From Curvibacter soli (GTDB taxonomy: Bacteria; Pseudomonadota; Gammaproteobacteria; Burkholderiales; Burkholderiaceae_C), in the NCBI RefSeq assembly GCF_029211125.1, contig NZ_JARGEN010000062.1:1-34373 (forward strand): a stretch of 34,373 bases of DNA, read 5' to 3'. The stretch's first letter is position 1. Each line of letters opens with the position of its first letter. A program made the translations under genes and the position numbers. A model generated the notes under the pieces. That model saw only the letters and a list, made by a program, of their open reading frames with translations. It did not search any database and was not told the origin of the DNA. Shown here piece by piece: positions 7,008-13,439 of this stretch.

Positions 7008-7496
7008 TCAGTGCTTGTGCGTATGGTCCATGCCGGCGCCGCCCGCGGGCGGCGTGGCGGCGACGGGCACCTGCAGGTCGAGCGTGCTGCGCATGCCCTT
7101 GGCATCCTGGAATACCAGCGTGAGCGGTATGCTGCCGCCCTGCGCGAGCGGGGCCTTGAGCTCCTGCAGCATGAGGTGGTAGCCGCCGGGCTTGAGTTCC
7201 ACCGCCCGGCCCGCGGGCAGGGCCAGCGCGGGCATGGCGCGCATGCGCATCACGTCGCCCTCCATCTTCATCTCATGCACCTCGGCCACGCCGGCGGCAG
7301 GGGTTTGCACGCCGACCAGGGCGGTGTCCTGCGGCGACTTGAGTGTCATGAACGCGCCGGTGGCGCTCTGGCCCGGCACGCTGGCGCGCACCCAGGCGTT
7401 GGTGATTTCGATCGTCTGGGCGCCGGCCCAGGTTGCTGCACAGGCCAGCGCCAGGGCGGCGATGCGGGTGCGTTGCTTGCGGATGGTGGATTGCAT
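7008..7496 (-). CDS. PCu(A)C-type periplasmic copper chaperone
   Basis: A 162-residue secreted protein. The N-terminal signal (MQSTIRKQRTRIAALALACA, cleaved near WAGAQ) is followed by the PCu(A)C fold, for example IEITNAWVRASVPGQSATGA. The copper-binding set is visible: EVHEMKMEGDVMRMR supplies His and Met, and GGYHLMLQEL supplies the second His and Met. A further His-rich tail, GMDHTHKH, may also bind copper. The family hands Cu(I) to cytochrome oxidase assembly factors. It is the last gene of a minus-strand cluster with a TonB-receptor remnant and a DUF2946 gene, which fits copper handling. Confidence 0.9.
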   Translation of the reverse strand: MQSTIRKQRTRIAALALACAATWAGAQTIEITNAWVRASVPGQSATGAFMTLKSPQDTALVGVQTPAAGVAEVHEMKMEGDVMRMRAMPALALPAGRAVELKPGGYHLMLQELKAPLAQGGSIPLTLVFQDAKGMRSTLDLQVPVAATPPAGGAGMDHTHKH

Positions 7497-7510
7497 GGTT
7501 TTCTCCTGGG

Positions 7511-7891
7511 TCAGAAATCGGCCCGCAGCTCGGCGCTGTAGCTGCGCTGCGGGTAGGGATGGAAGTTCCAGTACTGGTGGTTGCGGAGGTTGTCGATGCC
7601 GAGGGTGTCGCCAGGCGTGGGGGCGAAGCCCGCGTTGTCCTTGACGACCGAGTCGGCACAGGTGAGGCTGGCGTTCAGGTCCAGCCCGCGCAGCGCCACG
7701 TCGCTGCCGCCGAACACCGCCCCCACCCCGCGCGTGACGAGGCGGCCCAGGTTCTGCACGCAGGTGGGCTGGCCGCCCTGCACGGTCACGACGCCCAGGG
7801 TCTTGACGGGCGCACCGTCGTCCTCTCCCGCCGCTGAGGCGGCCAGGGACAATGCCGCAGCCAAGGCCGCGGCCATGCATGTCTGGTGCAT
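7511..7891 (-). pseudogene. TonB-dependent receptor reduced to 126 codons by in-frame deletions
   Basis: The open frame starts with a signal sequence (MHQTCMAAALAAALSLAASA) and a TonB-box-like segment, KTLGVVTVQGGQPT. It then jumps to material typical of the last barrel strands: QNLGRLVTRGVGAVFGGSDV, LDLNASLTCADSVVKDNAGF, and finally DNLRNHQYWNFHPYPQRSYS with the C-terminal ELRADF ending in Phe. TonB receptors usually have 650-750 residues; the plug and most of the barrel are missing. A second junction seems to lie at GDT/LGIDN. The frame is intact despite both deletions. The position next to PCu(A)C and DUF2946 genes suggests a copper receptor originally. A barrel cannot form from what is left. 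Confidence 0.72.
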
Positions 7892-7907
7892 GGAATCACT
7901 CCGGAAA

Positions 7908-7975
7908 TACCAATAGCGAAAATAGCCTCCAGCGCCCGTTCCACAAGCGCTGACAGCTATGAAATTGATAGTTCA
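7908..7975 (-). repeat. Dispersed repeat, copy 2 (inverted orientation)
   Basis: Read on the minus strand it is tatcaatttcatagctgtca, then gcgcttgtggaacgggcgct and ggaggctattttcgc. The central part pairs GCGCTTGT with a gcgc on the other side of GGAAC, so it can form a small stem. It matches the copies at 19871, 20788 and 27878 closely. It sits between the DUF2946 gene (whose stop codon it touches at 7973-7975) and the TonB-receptor remnant, and is the only copy in this orientation. Confidence 0.7.
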
Positions 7976-8335
7976 GGAGAGCGCCGGCGGCCCGCGCGCG
8001 GGCAGCGGTGCGGCGGTGCGCCAAGCGATATGCGCGGCCACTGCCGGGCGCGGCACATGGGCCAGCGGCTGCACGAGCTGGGCGCGCAGGCGCGGCGGCA
8101 CGGGCGGCGGCGCGCCCGCGGCCAGACACAGCGGGCAGTCCAGCGTGTGCGCGGGCAGGTCCTGCGCGCTGCCGTCCTCGCCGTGGACGACCACCTTGGC
8201 CGGCCCCATGCCGGAGCACACCAGTTCCATGGCGCGCGGCTGCACCATGGGCGAGGCCACCGCCACTCCGAGCGACAGCATGAACCACAGCAGCGCGAGG
8301 CGTGCGAGCAGTCGGGCTTGGCGCAGGGTGTGCAT
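7973..8335 (-). CDS. DUF2946 family protein
   Basis: A 120-residue protein with one N-terminal hydrophobic segment, LLARLALLWFMLSLGVAVAS, probably a signal or anchor. It is followed by MELVCSGMGPAKVVV and then HTLDCPLCLA, the Cys-containing core motif of DUF2946. The C-terminus is Pro/Ala-rich. The family has no defined biochemical role but is often found beside TonB-dependent copper receptors and PCu(A)C proteins, as here. The paired cysteines suggest metal contact; this is inference. The first gene of the minus-strand cluster 8335-7008, with start at MHTLRQARLLARL. Confidence 0.8.
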   Translation of the reverse strand: MHTLRQARLLARLALLWFMLSLGVAVASPMVQPRAMELVCSGMGPAKVVVHGEDGSAQDLPAHTLDCPLCLAAGAPPPVPPRLRAQLVQPLAHVPRPAVAAHIAWRTAAPLPARGPPALS

Positions 8336-8416
8336 GCGCGCATTATCGCCAGCGGCACGTACACTCGTCCATCCGTTCCGCCATTTGCATATGCGCCCCG
8401 GCGCATCCACCCTCCG

Positions 8417-9022
8417 ATGGGCTACACCTTCGCCTCGGCCACCATCCTGCTGCTGTTGATCACCGACCCGCTGGGCGGCATCCCGATCTTCGCCAACGCG
8501 CTGCGCAACGTGGCGCCCACGCGGCGCACCCACGTGATCGTGCGCGAGGTGCTGATCGCCTTCGCGCTGCTGCTGGCCTTCATGTTCATGGGCGACGCCT
8601 TCCTGCGCGTGATGGGTCTGAGCCAGCTCTCGCTGCAGCTCGCCGGCGGCGTGGTGCTGTTCCTGATCGCGCTGCGCATGATCTTCCCCGCCGCCGAGGG
8701 CGAGGCCACCGCGCCCCAGGGCGAGCCGCTGATCGTGCCGCTGGCCATCCCTGCGCTGGCCGGCCCCTCGGCGCTGGCTACCGTGCTGCTGCTGGTGTCG
8801 CAGGCGCCCGAGCGGCGGCTGGAATGGGTGGCCGCGCTGACGGTCACCATGGCCGTCTGTGCGCTGGTGCTGGTGATGGCCGAGCGCATCCAGCGCGTGC
8901 TGGGCGAACGCGTGGTCGTGGCCTTCGAGCGCCTCATGGGGCTGGTGCTCGTGGCCGTGGCCGTCGAGATGATGATCCGCGCGCTGAAGGTCCTCGTGCC
9001 GCAGCTCGCGGCGCAGGGGTGA
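8417..9022 (+). CDS. MarC family integral membrane protein
   Basis: A 201-residue protein with about six transmembrane helices. The first half contains LLLLITDPLGGIPIFANAL with the DP-GxxPIF signature of the MarC/UPF0056 family, and LQLAGGVVLFLIALRMIFP. The second half repeats the pattern with IVPLAIPALAGPSALATVLL (P-L-A-I-P-AGP motif) and ends in an amphipathic helix. Length matches the family (about 200). Its substrate is not established, and a role in antibiotic resistance was withdrawn for E. coli MarC. The start at 8417 (MGYTFASATILLLL) has no strong ribosome binding site. It is convergent with the FAH gene, with stops only 13 bases apart. Confidence 0.88.
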   Translation: MGYTFASATILLLLITDPLGGIPIFANALRNVAPTRRTHVIVREVLIAFALLLAFMFMGDAFLRVMGLSQLSLQLAGGVVLFLIALRMIFPAAEGEATAPQGEPLIVPLAIPALAGPSALATVLLLVSQAPERRLEWVAALTVTMAVCALVLVMAERIQRVLGERVVVAFERLMGLVLVAVAVEMMIRALKVLVPQLAAQG

Positions 9023-9035
9023 CGCCCCCGCGCCA

Positions 9036-10019
9036 TCAGGCCGGCGCGGCGATCTCCTGGTCGATCGCGCCGAAGATGCTCTGGCCGTCGCGGCCCTTCA
9101 TCTCGATGCGGATGGTGTCGCCGTATTGCATGAACCCGGTCTGGGGCTTGCCGTCCACGATGGTCTCGATGCAGCGCTTCTCGGCGATGCAGGAGTAGCC
9201 CCTGGCCCAGTCCTTGTTGCTCACCGTGCCGCTGCCCACGATGGAGCCGGCGCGCACGTTGCGGGTCTTGCAGATGTGGGCGATGAGCTGGCCGAAGTGG
9301 AAGGTCATCTCGGGCCCGGCCTCGCACATGCCGACCTTGCGGCCATTCCAGGTGCTTTGCAGCGTGAGATGCAGGCGCCCGCCCTGCCAGGCGTCGCCCA
9401 GCTCGTCGAGCGTCACCGCCACGGGGCTGAACGCGGTGGCGGGCTTGCTCTGGAAGAAGCCGAAGCCTTTGGCCAACTCGTCCGGAATCAGGTTGCGCAG
9501 GGATACGTCGTTGGCCAGCATCACGAGGCGGATGCCGTCGAGCGCCTGCTCGGGCGCCGCGCCCATCCGCACGTCGCCGGTCACCACGGCGATCTCGGCC
9601 TCGAAGTCGATGCCGAATGCCTCGCTCGCCACCACCACCGGGTCGCGCGGGCCGATGAAGTCATCGCTGCCGCCCTGGTACATCAGCGGATCGGTATAGA
9701 AGCTGGCTGGCACCTCAGCGCCGCGCGCCTTGCGCACCAGCTCCACGTGGTTCAGATAGGCCGAGCCGTCGGCCCACTGGTAGGCGCGCGGCAGCGGGGC
9801 CATGCACCGGGCCGCGTCGAACGCGAACGCATGGCGCGCGCGGCCATGGTTCAGCTCGACCGACAGATCCTGCAATTGCGGCGCGAGGAAGCTCCAGTCG
9901 TCTAGCACCTGCTGCAAGGTGTCGGCGATGCCGGTCGCATAATGGGCTGTGGTCAGGTCGCGCGAGACGACGACGAGCTGGCCGTCGCGCGAGCCGTCCT
10001 TGTAAGTGGCGAGTTTCAT
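9036..10019 (-). CDS. Fumarylacetoacetate hydrolase family protein
   Basis: A 327-residue cytosolic protein starting MKLATYKDGSRDGQLVVVS. The C-terminal two thirds is an FAH fold. FGIDFEAEIAVVTGDVRMGA holds the metal-binding acidic pair (E-x-E), MLANDVSLRNLIPDELAKG is the usual 'ND.S.R' block, and AGSIVGSGTVSNKD is the 'GT.sG.g' loop. Family enzymes cleave C-C bonds in acylpyruvates, often at the end of aromatic ring degradation, using Mg2+ or Ca2+. The exact substrate cannot be read. It is divergent from an IclR regulator with a palindrome between them, so regulation by that protein is likely. Confidence 0.88.
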   Translation of the reverse strand: MKLATYKDGSRDGQLVVVSRDLTTAHYATGIADTLQQVLDDWSFLAPQLQDLSVELNHGRARHAFAFDAARCMAPLPRAYQWADGSAYLNHVELVRKARGAEVPASFYTDPLMYQGGSDDFIGPRDPVVVASEAFGIDFEAEIAVVTGDVRMGAAPEQALDGIRLVMLANDVSLRNLIPDELAKGFGFFQSKPATAFSPVAVTLDELGDAWQGGRLHLTLQSTWNGRKVGMCEAGPEMTFHFGQLIAHICKTRNVRAGSIVGSGTVSNKDWARGYSCIAEKRCIETIVDGKPQTGFMQYGDTIRIEMKGRDGQSIFGAIDQEIAAPA

Positions 10020-10090
10020 AGAAGCATTGTCTCCGTCAGGGGCATGCCGTGCACGCCGCGTGCCACACGCATAGATTATGAATAGTCAAA

Positions 10091-10107
10091 TCGATTTAAC
10101 TAATCGA
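10091..10107. promoter_or_regulatory. Palindromic candidate operator of the IclR regulator
   Basis: TCGATT-taact-AATCGA is a perfect 6-bp inverted repeat with a five-base spacer in the AT-rich gap between the divergent FAH and IclR genes. IclR-type proteins bind palindromes of this size, often in the shared promoter region. If the IclR gene starts at 10129 the site lies wholly outside coding sequence, which is one reason for choosing that start. Confidence 0.5.
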
Positions 10108-10128
10108 AACCGCAGAATTCTAGTGCAG

Positions 10129-10923
10129 ATGGACGAGACGGCAAAAAAGGAGCGCGCGGGCATCCAGTCGGTAGAGGTGGGCTTCGCGCTGCTCGATGCG
10201 CTGGCCCGCGCGCGCGGGCCGCAGATGCTCAAGGAACTGGCCGCCGCCGCCGCGATGAGCGCTGCCAAGGCGCACCGCTACCTCGTGAGCTTCCAGCGCA
10301 TGGGCCTGGTGGTGCAGGACAGCCGCAGCACGCGCTACGACCTGGGCCCTGCGGCGCTGCGGCTGGGGCTGGCCGCGCTTTCGCGCGTAGACGGCGTGCG
10401 CCTGGCGCGCGAGCGCGTGCAGCCGCTCATGGATGCCATCGGCCATACGGTGGCGCTGGCCGTCTGGGGCAACCGCGGGCCGACCATCGTGCACTGGGAG
10501 GAGTCGCCGCAGGCGGTGACGGCCAATCTGCGGCTGGGCGACGTGATGCCGCTGCTGTCGTCGGCCACGGGCCGCTGCTTCGCGGCCCACCTGCCGCGCG
10601 AGGCCATTGCGCCGCTGGTGGACGGCGAACTGGCGCTCGCCCGCCGCCAAAACCGTGGCGATCTGCCCGCTACACGCCAGGCGTTCGACGCGCTGCTGCG
10701 CGAGGTGCGCGCACAGGGCAGCGCACGCGTGGTGGACACGCTGCTGCCCGGCATCGTGGCCTTCTGCGCGCCGGTGTTCGACGCCGACGGCCGCATCGTG
10801 CTGGGCATCACCACGCTGGGTTCGGTGGCCACCTTCGACCCGGCCTGGGGCGGCACCGTGGATGCGCCGCTGCGTGCCGCCGCTGCGCGCCTGTCGCACG
10901 ACCTGGGCCATGGCGGCGGCTGA
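10129..10923 (+). CDS. IclR family transcriptional regulator
   Basis: A 264-residue protein. The N-terminal winged helix-turn-helix covers about residues 15-75: IQSVEVGFALLDALARARGP, LKELAAAAAMSAAKAHRYLV and the wing GLVVQDSRSTRYDLG. The C-terminal effector domain follows, with PLLSSATGRCFAAHLP (the T-G-R-x-x-x-A block), GIVAFCAPVFDADGRIVLGI and TLGS. Length is usual for the family. An in-frame ATG at 10078 would add 17 residues but would place a candidate operator inside the gene. It probably controls the divergent FAH gene. Its stop overlaps the start of the DUF3108 gene by 14 bases. Confidence 0.88.
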   Translation: MDETAKKERAGIQSVEVGFALLDALARARGPQMLKELAAAAAMSAAKAHRYLVSFQRMGLVVQDSRSTRYDLGPAALRLGLAALSRVDGVRLARERVQPLMDAIGHTVALAVWGNRGPTIVHWEESPQAVTANLRLGDVMPLLSSATGRCFAAHLPREAIAPLVDGELALARRQNRGDLPATRQAFDALLREVRAQGSARVVDTLLPGIVAFCAPVFDADGRIVLGITTLGSVATFDPAWGGTVDAPLRAAAARLSHDLGHGGG

Positions 10924-11998
10924 GGCGCACGAGACAGCGACGGGCGACGGCGCGCCCCTGGGGCCGCTGCTGGCGCTGGCCGCTGCCGTGCTGCTGGCGC
11001 ATCTGGCGCTGCTCGGCGGCGTACAGTTCTCGTTCACGCCCGCACCACTGGCGGCGACCCGTGCGTTCACGGTGCGCGCCGTGGTGCCGCCGCCGCTCTC
11101 GCCACCCATGGCCACCCCGCCGGTGAAGCCTCCCGCACCGCCCCGACCACGCCCACCCAGGCCGCGGCCCGCTCCGCCGGTAGCCGCCCCGCCACCGCCT
11201 CCCGTGCAGGAAGAGGCGGCCCCCGCCCCCGTGCCGCTCACGGCCATGCCGCCGGACAGCGGCGCATCCCTGCAAGCCGTGGACACGGCAGAGCCGGCGG
11301 CCATTCCAGCGCCCATACCCGCCGCCGAGCCCGTGCCCGCCGCCGAGCCCCCGCCGCCGCCGGTGCGCGTGCCGGCATCCGCCCGGCTGGCGTTCGACGT
11401 GCGCGGTGCGGCCAAGGGCTTCAGCTACAGCGCCCGCGCCGAACTGTCCTGGCAGCAGGACGGCGCGCGCTACACGGCGCGCCAGGAGATCGGCGCCTTC
11501 CTCTTAGGCTCGCGCGTGCAGACCAGCCGGGGCGATATCACCGCGCAGGGCTTGGTGCCCGAGCGCTTTTCCGACAAGACGCGCAGCGAAAAGGCCGCGC
11601 ATTTCGACTACGACCAGCACCGCGTGACCTTCAGCGCCAATGCGCCCGACGCGGCGCTGCCCGCGGGCGCGCAGGACCGCCTGAGCGTCTTCCTGCAACT
11701 GGCGGCGCTGCTGGGCGGCGACCCGCAGCGCTACCCGCCGGGCACCACGATCACCCTGCAGGCCGTGGGCACCAGCGCCGTCGATGAATGGGCGTTCACC
11801 GTGGGTGCAGAGGAAACGCTGGACCTGCCCGCCGGCCCGCTCGCGGCGTGGAGGCTCTCGCGCGTCCCGCGCCACCCCTACGACCAGCAGGCCGACATCT
11901 GGCTGGCCCCGGGGCTGGACTACCTGCCCGTGCGCATCCGCCTGACGCAAAGCTCCGGCGATTTCGCGGATTTACAACTGCGCGCGGCCGAAAAATAA
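10910..11998 (+). CDS. DUF3108 domain protein with Pro-rich linker
   Basis: A 362-residue protein. An N-terminal hydrophobic segment, PLLALAAAVLLAHLALLGGV, looks like a membrane anchor. About residues 60-145 form a Pro/Ala-rich linker, as in TonB-like proteins that span the periplasm. The rest (from about residue 155) is a DUF3108 beta-rich domain with FSYSARAELSWQQDGARYTA, then LVPERFSDKTRSEKAAHFDY and the closing DIWLAPGLDYLPVRIRLTQ. The family is periplasmic or envelope-associated and of unknown function. The start overlaps the IclR gene end by 14 bases (ATG at 10910), suggesting translational coupling, although a functional link is not obvious. Confidence 0.8.
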   Translation: MAAAEAHETATGDGAPLGPLLALAAAVLLAHLALLGGVQFSFTPAPLAATRAFTVRAVVPPPLSPPMATPPVKPPAPPRPRPPRPRPAPPVAAPPPPPVQEEAAPAPVPLTAMPPDSGASLQAVDTAEPAAIPAPIPAAEPVPAAEPPPPPVRVPASARLAFDVRGAAKGFSYSARAELSWQQDGARYTARQEIGAFLLGSRVQTSRGDITAQGLVPERFSDKTRSEKAAHFDYDQHRVTFSANAPDAALPAGAQDRLSVFLQLAALLGGDPQRYPPGTTITLQAVGTSAVDEWAFTVGAEETLDLPAGPLAAWRLSRVPRHPYDQQADIWLAPGLDYLPVRIRLTQSSGDFADLQLRAAEK

Positions 11999-12098
11999 CC
12001 CGTGCCGGCGGCAAACCGGCCATTGCGGGCATACTGGTCTTGAAACTGGCCCGGACGTTGCTATCTACATCCTTTGAACCCCGCGAAAGGCACACGCA

Positions 12099-12380
12099 AT
12101 GCAAATGCTCTACGACTCAGACTCCTTTGTGGTCGTCCACATGCTGCACGGCCATGAAGCGGCGCAAAGCGATGCGCCGCAGGAGCCGCAGCTCGTGCGC
12201 CATGGGTTCGAGATCGTCGACAAGCGCTCGGGCAAGGAGGTCTACCTCGACGGCTCCTGGGCCGAGATGTTCCAGGCGCAGGTGCTGGAATGGCAGCGCA
12301 ACACGCCCACGCAGGAAGAAGTCGAGGACACGCTTGAAGGCTACGCCGGCCTGGCCCAGAACCCCGTTCTGGTGCATTGA
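12099..12380 (+). CDS. DUF3567 family small protein
   Basis: A 93-residue soluble acidic protein starting MQMLYDSDSFVVVHMLHGHE. It has the conserved FEIVDKRSGKEVYLDGSWAE core and the TPTQEEVEDTLEGYAGLAQN helix of DUF3567, a family largely restricted to Burkholderiales. No function is known. The gene stands alone. The 100-base gap upstream has no clear promoter; a GCGAAAGG stretch lies about ten bases before the start and may act as ribosome binding site. Length equals the usual size of the family. Confidence 0.85.
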   Translation: MQMLYDSDSFVVVHMLHGHEAAQSDAPQEPQLVRHGFEIVDKRSGKEVYLDGSWAEMFQAQVLEWQRNTPTQEEVEDTLEGYAGLAQNPVLVH

Positions 12381-12584
12381 CGCGCGGCGTCTTCGCTTCC
12401 CATCGTTCCCGTGCCCGTGCCCGCCCTTCTGCGGCGGGCTGCCACGCGGTGCCGGCTGGCCACTGCGCAGTGTGGCGCGGGAATGGCTCCAGGCGCATGG
12501 AACAATAGCGCGCACCACAGAGGCGACCATCGGTTTGCCGCTTCTTCCGATTTCCGATTCAAGACATCCCTGGAGTATCGCCGC

Positions 12585-13439
12585 ATGCGTACGGTCGAGC
12601 GTTGTTTTTCCTGGCGCCGCTGGATGGCGTTCGCCGCCGGCCTGTGCGTTGCAGCCGCCCTGGCCGGCTGCAGTGCCATGGCGCTGCAGACCGCCGACGA
12701 CAGCCTGCACGTGCGCCTGGCATCGCTGGGCCCCACGGACGTCATCATCCTGGGCGAGCAGCACGACGCGCCCGAACACCAGCAGCTCGAACGCAAGGCC
12801 GTCACGCTGCTGGCCGACCGCGGCGAACTGCAGGCCCTGGTGATCGAGATGGCCGAGCAGGGCAGAAGCACCGAGGGCCTGCGCTGGTTCGCCACCGAAG
12901 GCGAGGTGCAGCAAGCCCTGGGCTGGGACGAGCAGGCCTGGCCGTGGTTCGCGTACGGCCCAGCCATCATCAAGGCCGTGCGCGCGGGGGTGCCAGTCTA
13001 TGGCGGCAACCTGCCGCGCGCGGGCCTGCCCGCAGCCATGGCCGACGCGTCGCTGGACGCGCTGCTCGATGCCGACGCGCTGAAGCTGCAGCAGCAGGCG
13101 ATACGCGACGGCCACTGCCAGAGCCTGCCCGAAAGCCAGATCACCCCCATGGCGCGGGTGCAGATCGCGCGCGACCGCGCCATGGCCCAGGCCGTGGCGC
13201 GGGCCGTGCGCCCTGGCCGCCCGGTGCTGCTGGTCACAGGGGCGGGGCATGCCGACCTGCGTCTGGGCGTGGCGCGCCACCTGCCGAAGAACCTGCGCGT
13301 GCGCACGGTGAAGCTCTGGGCCACCGGCACCCAGCCCGGCACCGAGCCCATGCCGCGCGGCTTCGACGACGTGTGGCGCACCTACCCGTTGCCGCAGCAG
13401 GACTATTGCGCGCGGATCACGGCACGGCAGCAACTCTGA
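12585..13439 (+). CDS. ChaN-like haem-binding lipoprotein
   Basis: A 284-residue exported lipoprotein. Signal and lipobox are clear: MAFAAGLCVAAALAGCS, with the Cys of LAGC as lipidation site. The mature part shows the ChaN/DUF399 pattern: DVIILGEQHDAPEHQQLERK (the GE.HD..EHQ motif), ALVIEMAEQGRSTEGL, and VLLVTGAGHADLRLGVARHL near the end (TG.GH block). Family members bind haem at the outer membrane and may take part in iron uptake. The start at 12585 follows GGAG at proper distance; an upstream in-frame extension has no signal-peptide character. The gene overlaps the convergent GGDEF-EAL gene by 23 bases. Confidence 0.85.
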   Translation: MRTVERCFSWRRWMAFAAGLCVAAALAGCSAMALQTADDSLHVRLASLGPTDVIILGEQHDAPEHQQLERKAVTLLADRGELQALVIEMAEQGRSTEGLRWFATEGEVQQALGWDEQAWPWFAYGPAIIKAVRAGVPVYGGNLPRAGLPAAMADASLDALLDADALKLQQQAIRDGHCQSLPESQITPMARVQIARDRAMAQAVARAVRPGRPVLLVTGAGHADLRLGVARHLPKNLRVRTVKLWATGTQPGTEPMPRGFDDVWRTYPLPQQDYCARITARQQL

